The notes: generated by a model from the letters alone, not told the origin. A DNA stretch of 64,000 nt from Streptomyces luteogriseus (GCF_014205055.1 NZ_JACHMS010000001.1:2542001-2606000), one strand, 5' to 3'. Shown: positions 34,811 through 45,395, counted from the first letter of the stretch. Made by a program: numbers and translations.

Positions 34811-34938
34811 ATCGGGCACGGCCGACGCGAGACCCCCGCACCGGGCACGGCCGACATGAGACCCGCACCGGGCACGGCACGACGCGCCCCCACCAGGCAC
34901 AGCCGGCACGCGCCCCCAACCGGGCACGGCCGGCGCAG
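34811..34938. repeat. Degenerate tandem repeat of a GGGCACGGCCGAC unit
   Basis: About five imperfect copies with 25-35 bp spacing, the clearest containing CACCGGGCACGGCCGAC, fill the space between the lyase and the dehydrogenase. Arms decay toward the right. They fall between two genes and encode nothing convincing. Confidence 0.6.
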
Positions 34939-34939
34939 G

Positions 34940-35797
<858 letters not shown>

Positions 35798-36090
35798 GAG
35801 TCGCTCTCCCCTGCGCTGTGCGTCCGCCGTGGTCTCGTCTGTCTCCATACGGTCACTGGAAACGGAACCCCGTCTCGCCGGACACCGCCACCGCACGGCG
35901 GGCCGCCGGGGCCCAGCGTGACGGCCTCCGGGGCCCCGGTCCGGTGGCCCGCCCGCGTGCCGGGCCACCGCACACCGCCGTCGGCAGAATCACTCGCGTG
36001 GGCCGCGCGATTAGGCCGAGCGGGGGTACGGGAGGGGGTGGGAGGACCCGGGAGGGGTGCCGCGGACGTGATGCGGACACACCCACCAAA

Positions 36091-36156
36091 GATGTTGAAC
36101 ATTGAACGGAATAGGTCTACGGTGGGTCGCGTTGGAGTAGTTAAAGATTCAACATC
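36091..36156. promoter_or_regulatory. Widely spaced inverted repeat flanking the yceI promoter
   Basis: GATGTTGAA at 36091-36099 and its exact complement TTCAACATC at 36148-36156 bracket the promoter, overlapping the -35 on one side and lying downstream of the start point on the other. A TTGAACATTGAAC direct repeat sits in the left arm. Confidence 0.6.
36095..36123 (+). promoter_or_regulatory. yceI promoter (sigma-70 type)
   Basis: -35 TTGAAC (36095-36100), a 17-bp spacer and -10 TACGGT (36118-36123) fit the housekeeping consensus. Expected start is near 36130, 45 bp before the yceI ATG. Confidence 0.55.
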
Positions 36157-36175
36157 CACGCAGGAGGCGTACCCC

Positions 36176-36781
36176 ATGAGCATCTTCAGCCGCCACGACA
36201 CCAAGACCGCCGCCACCACCGGTGCCGCCGTGAGCCCCGAGCTGGCCGCCCTGACCGGCGACTACACGATCGACCCCGCGCACTCGACGATCGGCTTCGT
36301 CGCTCGGCACGCCATGGTCACCAACGTCAAGGGCGGCTTCCAGGACTTCACCGGCACGCTCCACCTCGACGGCACCGACCCGTCGCGGTCGACGGCCTCG
36401 CTGGACGTCGTGATGGACAGCATCGACACGGGCAACGCAGACCGTGACGGCCACCTCAAGAGCGCGGACTTCTTCAAGGCGGACGAGTTCCCGGCCATGA
36501 CGTTCCGCTCCACCAAGGCGGAGGCGCTCGGCGGTGACGACTACCGGATCACCGGCGACCTGACGATCCTCGGCACCACCCGGCAGCTCGCCATCGACCT
36601 CGAGTTCAACGGCGCCGCGAAGGACCCCTTCGGCAACGAGCGCGTCGGCTTCGAGGGCAAGGCGGAGATCCTGCGCTCCGAGTGGGGCCTGACCTGGAAC
36701 GCCACGCTGGAGACCGGCGGCGTCCTGGTCTCCGACAAGATCAAGCTCAACTTCGACATCTCGGCCATCAGGAACGCGTGA
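36176..36781 (+). CDS. YceI-family lipid-binding-like protein
   Basis: The 201-residue protein has the YceI lipocalin-like fold pattern: GDYTIDPAHSTIGFVARHAM, then FTGTLHLDG, and a late RITGDLTILGTTRQ. There is no signal peptide, so it is probably cytoplasmic, as in many actinobacterial members. Start ATG 36176 has AGGAGG. YceI proteins bind polyisoprenoids or lipids and some respond to stress. The upstream operator-like repeats suggest tight regulation. Confidence 0.94.
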   Translation: MSIFSRHDTKTAATTGAAVSPELAALTGDYTIDPAHSTIGFVARHAMVTNVKGGFQDFTGTLHLDGTDPSRSTASLDVVMDSIDTGNADRDGHLKSADFFKADEFPAMTFRSTKAEALGGDDYRITGDLTILGTTRQLAIDLEFNGAAKDPFGNERVGFEGKAEILRSEWGLTWNATLETGGVLVSDKIKLNFDISAIRNA

Positions 36782-36920
36782 GCCCCGCGGGACCGGCCCG
36801 GTGACATCACCCGGGCCGGTCTGGCCGGTTCCCGCCCCTTGTGCGAAGACTCCCGGCGTTCCCATAATCCAGCAGCAATATTTTGACCAGTCCATGCCAG
36901 CACATGGACGTTTCTTTTGA

Positions 36921-37784
<864 letters not shown>

Positions 37785-37796
37785 CCCACGGCTCCA

Positions 37797-37824
37797 GGGC
37801 CCGGCGCCGACAGGTGCCGGGCCC
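37797..37824 (+). terminator. Trypsin gene terminator
   Basis: GGGCCCGGCGCC pairs with GGTGCCGGGCCC (one wobble, GACA loop), followed by GTTCTT. Confidence 0.85.
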
Positions 37825-37860
37825 GTTCTTCAGGAGTGCGACGGCCTCCGCCCGGTGGAG

Positions 37861-38445
37861 TCACCGCGTCTCCCGCTCCGCCGACTCCAGCTTCGCCACC
37901 GCCGCCGCCACCTGGGCAGCCCTGCTCCCCGCGGTCCGGGCGCGGAGGACGCCGAGCATCGCCAGGTACCGGTCCGTGCGGCCCAGCGCCTCGAAGGCCG
38001 CGGCCGCGCGGGGGCTCCCGTTCAGCGCCTCCACCAGGTCCGCCGGGACCTCGGCCTCCGCCTGCGACGCGTAGGCCGCCTCCCAGCGGCCGTCCGCCCG
38101 CGCGGCCGACACCTCCGCGAGGCCGCCGGGCCGCATTCGTCCGGCGGCTGTCAGCTCCTCGATCCGGCGGACGTTGACCAGGGACCACAGGCTGCCGGGG
38201 CGCCGGGGGGTGATCCGCTGGAGGTAGTACGACGCGTCGAGTCCCTTGCGCTGCCCGGTGATCCACCCGTGACACAGCGCCACGTCGTTGACGTCGGCGG
38301 CGCTGACGGACGGGATGCCCGAACCCTTCTTCGCGACCCTGACCCAGAGGCCGGAGTGCGGGGCCGGGTGGGCGGTCAGCCAGGAGTCCAGGTCGGCCGT
38401 GGTGCCGAAGGGGAGGGAACAGGTGCCGTCGTCGAAAGGGGTCAT
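37861..38445 (-). CDS. YdeI/OmpD-associated family protein
   Basis: The 194-residue protein has the family pattern LDSWLTAHPAPHSGLWVRVAK near residue 18, VALCHGWITGQRKG and the SLWSLVNVRRIEEL block, with an Ala/Glu-rich tail. The family is annotated as YdeI/OmpD-associated or bacteriocin-protection; the molecular role is unknown. It is downstream of the TetR gene by 39 bp on the same strand and may be cotranscribed. Confidence 0.85.
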   Translation of the reverse strand: MTPFDDGTCSLPFGTTADLDSWLTAHPAPHSGLWVRVAKKGSGIPSVSAADVNDVALCHGWITGQRKGLDASYYLQRITPRRPGSLWSLVNVRRIEELTAAGRMRPGGLAEVSAARADGRWEAAYASQAEAEVPADLVEALNGSPRAAAAFEALGRTDRYLAMLGVLRARTAGSRAAQVAAAVAKLESAERETR

Positions 38446-38484
38446 GGCCTCACCGTAGGGAGGAAGCAGGACGGATTCTGTCCG

Positions 38485-39069
38485 CTATGCCAGGAGCGCG
38501 CGGGCCTGTTCGCGGGCCTGGGCGATGGCGTCCGGGAAGACGCCCAGGCCGTGGGCGACCAGGGCGCCCTCGTGCAGGAGCATCAGCGTCCGGGCCGTCG
38601 AGTCGGCCGTCTCGGGCGCGATCTCCGCGGCGAGACCCGTGAACAGGGCGAGCATCCACCGCTTCTGGCCGGTGATGATCGGGTGGGCCGGATGGGCGGG
38701 GTCGCCGATCTCCGCGTGGGCGTTGACCATGCTGCACCCCCGTGGGCCGAACTCCTCGGCCCACGCGCGCGAGGCGTCGAACACCGCCAGGACGCGCTCG
38801 CGCGGGGCCTGTCCCGCCGCGTCGAGGTGCTCGGCGAGGAAGGCCCGCCAGCGCTCGTCGCGGTCCGCGAGGTACTCCACGACGATCTGCTCCTTGGAAC
38901 CGAACCGGTCGTAGAGCGTCTTCTTCGTGACGCCGGCCTCGGCGGAGATGAGGTCGACGCCGACGGCGTGGATGCCGCGCTCGTAGAACAGCCGGGCGGC
39001 GGCCGCCAGAACGCGGCGGGCGGCGGGCGTCATCGTGATGCGGCGCGGCTTCGGCTCGGCGGTACCCAT
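38485..39069 (-). CDS. TetR-family regulator next to EamA transporter
   Basis: The 194-residue regulator has an N-terminal helix-turn-helix (AVGVDLISAEAGVTKKTLYDRFGSKEQ) and a TetR C-terminal ligand half with HAEIGDPAHPAHP. It is divergent from the EamA transporter, with two palindromes in between, so repression of the pump and itself is likely. Confidence 0.95.
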   Translation of the reverse strand: MGTAEPKPRRITMTPAARRVLAAAARLFYERGIHAVGVDLISAEAGVTKKTLYDRFGSKEQIVVEYLADRDERWRAFLAEHLDAAGQAPRERVLAVFDASRAWAEEFGPRGCSMVNAHAEIGDPAHPAHPIITGQKRWMLALFTGLAAEIAPETADSTARTLMLLHEGALVAHGLGVFPDAIAQAREQARALLA

Positions 39070-39077
39070 GACACCCG

Positions 39078-39097
39078 ACTATACCGATCTGTATAGT
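39078..39097. promoter_or_regulatory. TetR operator 1 with back-to-back -10 boxes
   Basis: ACTATAC-CGATCT-GTATAGT is a perfect 7+6+7 palindrome. Each arm contains a TATAGT on its own strand, so bound repressor would cover the -10 of both divergent promoters. Confidence 0.75.
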
Positions 39098-39110
39098 GAC
39101 CGGGGAACGG

Positions 39111-39128
39111 GTATACCGATCTGTCTAC
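39111..39128. promoter_or_regulatory. TetR operator 2
   Basis: GTATAC-CGATCT-GTCTAC repeats the operator 1 core with one mismatch between arms. The centres are 32 bp apart, about three helical turns, so two dimers can bind the same face. It is 14 bp before the transporter start. Confidence 0.7.
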
Positions 39129-39141
39129 TGGTCGTGATGTC

Positions 39142-40080
39142 GTGAACATCCTCTTGTCCCTCGCCTTCGTCCTGTGCTGGAGTTCCGGCTTCATCGGGGC
39201 CAAGCTCGGCGCCGGCAGCGCGTCCGCGCTCACGGTTCTGATGTGGCGGTTCCTGCCGCTGGCCGTCGTCCTCGTCGCCGTCGCCGTCGTCATGCGATCG
39301 GCCTGGCGGGGCCTCACCGCCCGGGATCTCGCCCGGCAGGCCGTGGTCGGCGTGCTGTCGCAGAGCGGCTATCTGCTCAGCGTCTATCACGCCATCCAGC
39401 TCGGCGTCTCCAGCGGTACGACGGCCCTCATCGACGGGGTCCAGCCCCTGGTCGCCGGGGCCCTCGCGGGGCCGCTGCTCGGGCAGTACGTCTCGGGCCG
39501 GCAGTGGCTCGGCCTGGGCCTGGGGCTGGGCGGCGTCGCCGTGGTCACACTGGCCGACGCGGCCGCGGGCGGCGACGTGGCGTGGTGGGCGTACGGCATC
39601 CCGCTGCTCGGCATGCTGTCCCTGGTCGCGGCGACGTTCCTGGAGAGCCGGGCCCGCTCCCGGGTCGCGCCGTCGGTGTCGCTGACCGTCCACTGCGTCA
39701 CCAGTGCGGTCCTCTTCTCGGTACTGGCCCTCGGCAGCGGATCGGCCGCACCGCCCGCTCGCGGGGATTTCTGGGTGGCGGTCGCCTGGCTCGTGGGGCT
39801 GTCCACGTTCGGCGGGTACGGGCTGTACTGGCTCATCCTGAAGCGCTCCGGGGTCACCGAGGTCAACACGCTGATGTTCCTGATGGCCCCGGTCACCGCG
39901 GTCTGGGGCGCGCTGATGTTCGGTGAGCCGTTCGGCGTGCAGACCGCTCTCGGGCTGACCGTCTGCCTCGTGGCGGTCGTCGTCGTCCATCGCGGCGGCG
40001 GCCGGAGCGGCACGAGCCTGACCGCCGCCCGGTCGGAGCGGGAGGAAAACCGGTGGACCCGGTCCCCCGGCTCCACCTAG
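39142..40080 (+). CDS. EamA/DMT-family transporter
   Basis: The 312-residue protein has ten hydrophobic segments in two EamA halves, beginning MNILLSLAFVLCWSSGFIGA. It should export a small metabolite or drug; the substrate is unknown. The start is GTG 39142 with a weak ribosome site. Transcription is predicted to be controlled by the divergent TetR. Confidence 0.93.
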   Translation: MNILLSLAFVLCWSSGFIGAKLGAGSASALTVLMWRFLPLAVVLVAVAVVMRSAWRGLTARDLARQAVVGVLSQSGYLLSVYHAIQLGVSSGTTALIDGVQPLVAGALAGPLLGQYVSGRQWLGLGLGLGGVAVVTLADAAAGGDVAWWAYGIPLLGMLSLVAATFLESRARSRVAPSVSLTVHCVTSAVLFSVLALGSGSAAPPARGDFWVAVAWLVGLSTFGGYGLYWLILKRSGVTEVNTLMFLMAPVTAVWGALMFGEPFGVQTALGLTVCLVAVVVVHRGGGRSGTSLTAARSEREENRWTRSPGST

Positions 40081-40248
40081 CGTGCCGTCCATGTCCGGCC
40101 CCGAGGCGTCCAGAGTGTGGCCACCGGCTCTCCGGTGGCTGTTCGTGACGCCGATGCCGGGCCGCTGAGGCCGCCCGCTCCGTTCCGCCGCCGGTTTGCC
40201 GTCCGACCTGTCGTGTCCGACGTCGACTCCTCGGTGCGGAGTTTCCTC

Positions 40249-41424
40249 ATGCCGTTCGCTCTTCTTCTGCTGGGCCTTGCCGTGTTCGCGCAAGGCACGT
40301 CCGAGTTCATGCTGTCCGGGCTGGTGCCGGACATCGCACGGGATCTGGGGGTGTCCGTCCCTGCGGCGGGCGCCCTGACCTCGGCCTTCGCGGCCGGGAT
40401 GGTCGTCGGGGCGCCGCTCGTGGCGGGGCTCGCGCGGCGCTGGCCCAGGCGGGGCGCGCTGCTGGCGTTCCTCGTCGTCTTTCTCGCCGTCCATGTCGTC
40501 GGCGCGCTCACCGGCAGCTTCGCCGTCCTGCTCGCCACCCGGGTGGTGGGGGCGTTCGCCAACGCCGGGTTCCTCGCGGTCGCCCTGGTCGCCGCCGTGG
40601 ACATGGTCCCGGGCGACGCGAAGGGGCGGGCGACGTCCACGCTGCTGGGCGGGGTGACACTGGCGTGTGTGGCCGGGGTGCCGGCCGGGGCCGTGCTGGG
40701 CGAACTGTGGGGCTGGCGTGCGGCGTTCTGGGCCGTGGCGCTGCTGTCGGTGCCCGCGCTGGTCGCGGTGGCGTCTTCCGTGCCGGGCGGTGCGGCCGGG
40801 GGTCCGCCGCCCGCGCTGCGCGGTGAACTGCGGTCGCTGCGTGACCCCCGGCTGCTCGTCACCCTTCTGCTGGGCGCTCTGGTGAACGGCGCGACGTTCT
40901 GCACCTTCACCTATCTCGCGCCACTGGTCACCGAGGTGTCCGGGCTGGGCGACGCCTGGATCCCGGGGGTCCTGGCCCTGTTCGGGGCCGGAGCCTTCGC
41001 GGGGGTGACCGTCGCCGGACGCCTCGCCGACCGGCGTCCCGGACCGGTGCTCTCCGGCGGGGGCCTCGCGCTGGGGGTGGGCTGGTGCGCCCTCGCCCTC
41101 GGTGCCGGGCAGCCGGTCCCGGTACTCGCGCTCGTCTTCGCCCAGGGTGCCCTGTCCTTCGGCGTCGGCTCCACGCTGATCACCCGGGCGCTGTACGCGG
41201 CGCAGGGCGCGCCGACCCTGGCCGGCGGTTTCGCGACGGCGGCTTTCAACGTGGGTGCGGCGGTGGGCCCTTGGGCCGGAGGCGCGGTGATCGACGCGGG
41301 GTTCGGATACCGGGCACCGGTGTGGGTCAGCGCGGGCCTGGTGGCCATGGCGCCGGCGGTCGCCGCGACGACGCTGCGGCGACGGGAGCGGGCCGCGGGG
41401 ACGAAGACGCCGCTACGGCGCTGA
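40249..41424 (+). CDS. MFS efflux protein of the CmlR/Cmx type
   Basis: The 391-residue, 12-segment transporter begins MPFALLLLGLAVFAQGTSEF, resembling the chloramphenicol-resistance pump family of Streptomyces (Cml). It carries the MFS motif ARRWPRRGALL after segment 2. Start ATG 40249 has GGAG 8 bp upstream; the longer frame from 40117 has no homology. Chloramphenicol export is inferred by similarity only. It follows the EamA gene by 168 bp. Confidence 0.9.
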   Translation: MPFALLLLGLAVFAQGTSEFMLSGLVPDIARDLGVSVPAAGALTSAFAAGMVVGAPLVAGLARRWPRRGALLAFLVVFLAVHVVGALTGSFAVLLATRVVGAFANAGFLAVALVAAVDMVPGDAKGRATSTLLGGVTLACVAGVPAGAVLGELWGWRAAFWAVALLSVPALVAVASSVPGGAAGGPPPALRGELRSLRDPRLLVTLLLGALVNGATFCTFTYLAPLVTEVSGLGDAWIPGVLALFGAGAFAGVTVAGRLADRRPGPVLSGGGLALGVGWCALALGAGQPVPVLALVFAQGALSFGVGSTLITRALYAAQGAPTLAGGFATAAFNVGAAVGPWAGGAVIDAGFGYRAPVWVSAGLVAMAPAVAATTLRRRERAAGTKTPLRR

Positions 41425-41453
41425 CTCTGCGGGCCCTGGAACCCGTGGCCTGG

Positions 41454-42791
41454 TCAGAACCCTCCCCCGAAGTCCCCGCCGCCACCGAAGTCTCCTCCTC
41501 CGAAGCCTCCTCCGAAGTCGCCCGAGTTGAAGTCCGCGCCGGAGACGTCGCCGCCCTCGTAGCCGCCGAAGTCGCCGTAGCCGGAGCCGTAGTCGGCCGC
41601 GTAGGCGGGGCCGGCCATCATGCTGCCGAGCATGGTGCCGACGAGGAGGCCGGGCAGGAGGCCTCCGCCGAAGTAGCCGCCGGCCCAGGGGCCGTACGCC
41701 GGTCCGGCCTCCCAGTAGGGGCGGCGGCCGTAGTCGGTGTCGACCTCGCGGATCACCGGGTCGCGGCCCTCGGCCAGGCGCCTGCCGTCGGCCGCGCAGA
41801 CGGGGACCTCGCGGGCGGCGCCGCCCGGGGGCGTCCAGGTGGCGTCGGCGACCGAGGGCCCGTGGCGCGGATCGAAGAAGCAGGGCGGACGGCGCTCCGG
41901 CAGGGCTCCGCCCTCGCGGCGGGCCGCGAGCCGGGCCAGGGAGAACCGGCCGTCCTCCACGGCCTGGGTGACGGCCCGGACGTCCTCCGGTTTCGTCGCG
42001 GCCGCCATCGTGGACTTGGCCTGGTCGTAGCAGTCCAGGGCACGCTCGTAGTCGGTGCGCATCGCGTCGTCGGCGCCGGGTTCCGAGGGATGGAAGTCGA
42101 GCCGGTCGAGTTCCTCGCCGAACGCGGTGATGTCCTCGTCGACGACCACCCGCAGCTTCTCCAGTGCGGCCCGCTGCTCCTCCTCGTGGCGGCGCCGGTT
42201 GCGGCGGACCAGGGCGTAGGCGCCCGCGCCGCCGGCCGCGACCAGGGCGCCGATCGTGATCAGGCCGCCGACCGGCACGTCGGTGCCCGCGCCGTCGCTC
42301 CAGCTGCTCGGCGCCGAGCCGCCCACGTTGCGCAGGGCGTCGTCGACGAAGTCGTTCAGCTGGGCCTTGGTGTCGCCCGCGTCCTGCACGGCCGTGACCA
42401 GGTTGGACACCGCCTGCCGGCTCATCACGGAGCTGTCGGCGCGGGCGTCGAACCGGTCGCCGAGACGGATGCCGTACAGGCCGGTGATGCCGGTCTCGGT
42501 GCGCAGGTTCCGGAAGAGGTCCTGCGTGGGGTAGCCGGCCGGGAGGACGGCCACGAAGACGGGCTTGCCGGCGTCCTTGATCTTGTCGGCGAGCGCCTCC
42601 GCGTCCGACGCCGCGAGCTGTCCGGAGGCGGCCGGATCGACGTAGACGGGGCTCTCCCGCAGTTCCCGGGCGACGGCGGAGAGGTCGGTGGCCGCGTGCG
42701 CGCCCGGCGCACCGGCCAGCAGCACCGCCAGTACGGCGGCGAACGGCACGATCAGCAGACGTACGACGGTACGCACCAGCACGGCCTTCAT
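41454..42791 (-). CDS. Secreted/membrane protein with Gly-rich tail
   Basis: The 445-residue protein has a signal peptide (VRLLIVPFAAVLAVLLAGAPGAHA), an exported domain of about 150 residues (SPVYVDPAASGQL, KPVFVAVLPAGYPTQDLF), one membrane segment (GGLITIGALVAAGGAGAYAL), a charged cytoplasmic region and a Gly/Asp/Phe-rich end (GGGFGGGDFGGGGDFGGGF). This layout resembles TPM-type membrane proteins. Function is unknown. It is divergent from the SLATT gene. Confidence 0.85.
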   Translation of the reverse strand: MKAVLVRTVVRLLIVPFAAVLAVLLAGAPGAHAATDLSAVARELRESPVYVDPAASGQLAASDAEALADKIKDAGKPVFVAVLPAGYPTQDLFRNLRTETGITGLYGIRLGDRFDARADSSVMSRQAVSNLVTAVQDAGDTKAQLNDFVDDALRNVGGSAPSSWSDGAGTDVPVGGLITIGALVAAGGAGAYALVRRNRRRHEEEQRAALEKLRVVVDEDITAFGEELDRLDFHPSEPGADDAMRTDYERALDCYDQAKSTMAAATKPEDVRAVTQAVEDGRFSLARLAARREGGALPERRPPCFFDPRHGPSVADATWTPPGGAAREVPVCAADGRRLAEGRDPVIREVDTDYGRRPYWEAGPAYGPWAGGYFGGGLLPGLLVGTMLGSMMAGPAYAADYGSGYGDFGGYEGGDVSGADFNSGDFGGGFGGGDFGGGGDFGGGF

Positions 42792-42905
42792 ATGTTCGAA
42801 GCTACCCGAAATACCACAGAAAGGGTTATCCGTCGGGGCAGGGACTTGCTGCCGCGGCTGCGCCTAGGATGCCTCTGGCCATCCAGGACGGGCGGGAGCA
42901 GGGGC

Positions 42906-43592
42906 ATGTTCGGACGACGTAGAGCTGCGGACATGACGGTGTCCGAACTGACCGAGCTGGACCGCTCGCGCACGCGGGCCGATCTGCTGTGGGAGCTGTT
43001 CCGGCATGCCGAGGCGGAGGTGACGTCGGCGATCGGCTGGTATCTGGCCCGGCGACGGGGGCCGTCGCTGTGGTCGCGTTCGCTGCGGGCGCTCGCCACG
43101 CTGCTGGGCATCGTCGGCACGATCACGCCACTGGTGCACGCGGCCTCGCCCACGACGGTGCAGCCCGAATGGGGTTTCGTGTTCCTGGCCGGCGGGGCGG
43201 GGTGCGTCCTCTTCGACCGGATCTTCGGGTTCTCGGCGTCCTGGACCCGCTACATCCGTGCGGAACTGGCGTTGCAGCACATCCTCAAGAAGGCGCAGTC
43301 CGACTGGGCGCAGGCGTTCCTGAGGACCACCGACTCCCCCAGCGACAAGGAGCAGGCCACATTGCTCGGGGTGATCGAGCGGCTGCGGACCGACGCGCAG
43401 CGGATCATCGAGGACGAGGGCACGGCGTGGGTCGGCTACCTGGCCGACGGCGTCGAGGAACTGACCCGCTCCACCGCCACCGCCACCGGCCAGCGCTCCC
43501 ACACCGCGGGCCTCTTCCGGCTCGACCGGACCCCCGGCCGCGACCGGGGCGGCGAGGTCCCGGTGCCGCGGTCCAGGGACACGGCGATGTGA
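42906..43592 (+). CDS. SLATT-domain protein
   Basis: The 228-residue protein has two membrane helices (LATLLGIVGTITPLVHAA and FVFLAGGAGCVLFDRIFG) flanked by cytoplasmic helices, the SMODS/SLOG-associating 2TM effector pattern. In other genomes such proteins are pore effectors of nucleotide-second-messenger defence. No cyclase or SLOG gene is adjacent here, so defence is unproven. Start ATG 42906 has GGAGC upstream. Confidence 0.82.
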   Translation: MFGRRRAADMTVSELTELDRSRTRADLLWELFRHAEAEVTSAIGWYLARRRGPSLWSRSLRALATLLGIVGTITPLVHAASPTTVQPEWGFVFLAGGAGCVLFDRIFGFSASWTRYIRAELALQHILKKAQSDWAQAFLRTTDSPSDKEQATLLGVIERLRTDAQRIIEDEGTAWVGYLADGVEELTRSTATATGQRSHTAGLFRLDRTPGRDRGGEVPVPRSRDTAM

Positions 43593-43598
43593 CACCGG

Positions 43599-43618
43599 CC
43601 CGGGGCCGCGGCCCCGGG
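43599..43618. terminator. Palindrome between SLATT gene and cimA
   Basis: A perfect 20-bp palindrome (CCCGGGGCCG and its complement) lies just after the SLATT stop, between two convergent genes. A GGGACACGGCGAT direct repeat flanks it on both sides (from 43576 and 43616). Confidence 0.6.
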
Positions 43619-43674
43619 ACACGGCGATCCGACTCCGCCCCTGGGGCCGCGACCCGGCCGGACCCGGGCCACGA

Positions 43675-45279
43675 CTACTCCGCCGGAGCGACCCCCGCGC
43701 GCAGCAGCCCGTAGGTGTACGCGTCCTCCAGAGCCTGCCAGCTCGCGGCGATGACGTTCTCGGCGACGCCGACCGTCGACCACTCGCCCGTGCCGTCGGA
43801 GGTGGAGATCAGTACGCGGGTCGTGGAGTTGGTGCCGTGCTTGCCCTCCAGGATGCGGACCTTGTAGTCCACCAGCTCCAGCTTGGCGAGCTGCGGGTAG
43901 ATCTTCTCCAGGCCCACGCGCAGGGACCGGTCCAGGGCGTTGACCGGGCCGTTGCCCTCGGCGGTTGCGACGATGCGCTCGCCCTTGGCCCACAGCTTGA
44001 CCGTGGCCTCGTTGGCGTGGGAGCCGTCGGGCCGGTCCTCGACGATGGCGCGCCAGGACTCGACCTCGAAGTAGCGCAGCGGCACGCCCTGCACCTCGGC
44101 GCGCAGGAGCAGTTCGAAGCTCGCGTCGGCCGCCTCGTACGTGTAGCCCTCGAGCTCGCGCTCCTTCACCCGCTCGACCACCCGGCCGACCAGTTCGCGG
44201 TCGCCACCGAGGTCGATGCCGAGTTCCTTGCCCTTGAGCTCGATGGAGGCGCGTCCGGCCATGTCGGAGACCAGCATGCGCATGGTGTTGCCGACCTGCT
44301 CGGGGTCGATGTGCTGGTAGAGGTCCGGGTCGACCTTGATCGCCGAGGCGTGCAGTCCGGCCTTGTGGGCGAAGGCCGAGAGCCCGACGTAGGGCTGGTG
44401 CGTGGAGGGGGTGAGGTTGACGACCTCGGCGATCGCGTGCGAGATGCGGGTCATCTCGCGCAGGTGCCCCTCGGGCAGGACCTTCTTGCCGTACTTCAGC
44501 TCCAGTGCCGCCACGACCGGGAACAGGTTGGCGTTGCCGACGCGTTCGCCGTAGCCGTTGGCCGTGCACTGCACGTGGGTCGCGCCCGCGTCGACGGCGG
44601 CCAGGGTGTTGGCGACCGCGCAGCCCGTGTCGTCCTGGGCGTGGATGCCGAGCCGGGCGCCGGTGTCGGCGAGGACCGTGGAGACGACGGCCTGGATCTG
44701 GGCCGGGAGCATGCCGCCGTTGGTGTCGCACAGGACGACGACGTCCGCGCCGGCCTCCGACGCGGTACGGACGACCGCCTTGGCGTACTCGGGGTTGGCG
44801 CGGTAGCCGTCGAAGAAGTGCTCGCAGTCGATGAAGACGCGGCGGCCCTGCTCCTTGAGGTAGGACACGGTGTCGCGGACCATCGCCAGGTTCTCGTCCA
44901 GGGTGGTGCGCAGCGCGAGTTCGACATGGCGGTCGTGCGACTTGGCGACCAGCGTGATCACCGGTGCGCCGGCTTCCAGGAGCGCCCTGACCTGCGGGTC
45001 CTCGGCGGCGGTGGTGCCGGCGCGGCGGGTGGAGCCGAACGCGACGAGCTGGGCGTGCCGGAAGTCGATCTCCTGCTGGGCGCGGGCGAAGAACTCGGTG
45101 TCCCGGGGGTTGGCGCCCGGCCAGCCGCCCTCGATGAAGCCCACGCCGAAGTCGTCCAGGTGCCGTGCGATGGCCAGCTTGTCGGCGACGGTGAGGTTGA
45201 TGCCCTCCCGCTGGGCGCCGTCGCGCAGGGTGGTGTCGAAGACGTGGAACGAATCGTCGAGCTCGCTGGTGTCGGTCAT
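43675..45279 (-). CDS. cimA: (R)-citramalate synthase, LeuA-like
   Basis: The 534-residue enzyme condenses pyruvate and acetyl-CoA to citramalate, a threonine-independent route to isoleucine. It has the DRE-TIM motif DTTLRDGAQREG near residue 17, HAQDDTGCAVANTLAAV, and a C-terminal allosteric domain (LVDYKVRILEGKHGTNSTTR). Start ATG 45279 with AGGAG. Its leader contains an intrinsic terminator-like hairpin at 45396-45417. 2-Isopropylmalate synthase-like activity is the alternative call. Confidence 0.93.
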   Translation of the reverse strand: MTDTSELDDSFHVFDTTLRDGAQREGINLTVADKLAIARHLDDFGVGFIEGGWPGANPRDTEFFARAQQEIDFRHAQLVAFGSTRRAGTTAAEDPQVRALLEAGAPVITLVAKSHDRHVELALRTTLDENLAMVRDTVSYLKEQGRRVFIDCEHFFDGYRANPEYAKAVVRTASEAGADVVVLCDTNGGMLPAQIQAVVSTVLADTGARLGIHAQDDTGCAVANTLAAVDAGATHVQCTANGYGERVGNANLFPVVAALELKYGKKVLPEGHLREMTRISHAIAEVVNLTPSTHQPYVGLSAFAHKAGLHASAIKVDPDLYQHIDPEQVGNTMRMLVSDMAGRASIELKGKELGIDLGGDRELVGRVVERVKERELEGYTYEAADASFELLLRAEVQGVPLRYFEVESWRAIVEDRPDGSHANEATVKLWAKGERIVATAEGNGPVNALDRSLRVGLEKIYPQLAKLELVDYKVRILEGKHGTNSTTRVLISTSDGTGEWSTVGVAENVIAASWQALEDAYTYGLLRAGVAPAE

Positions 45280-45395
45280 GGTCTCAAGGCTCCTGAGGAT
45301 GGGATCTCGGTCGTACCGGAATGACCGGCTCCACCGCCCTCTCATACTCCCTCGCGCTCTCGCCTCCGGCTGTGGGTGGGCCAGAAATGCGAAAA

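Larger units (their letters stand above)
35798..36175. other. Intergenic region between SDR and yceI
   Basis: Divergent 378-bp gap. The right half (36060-36170) is AT-rich and holds the yceI promoter and a matched inverted repeat. The left part carries the SDR promoter somewhere in GC-rich DNA without an obvious element. Confidence 0.6.

Noticed and set aside
34741..34935. Plus-strand frames through the GGGCACGGCCGAC repeats
   Set aside because: Products are Arg/Pro-rich repeat translations without ribosome sites, and they end inside the opposing SDR gene.
41454..43592. Read as a two-gene defence island with SLATT
   Set aside because: No nucleotidyltransferase, SLOG, nuclease or other defence gene is adjacent, so the evidence is too thin for a system call.
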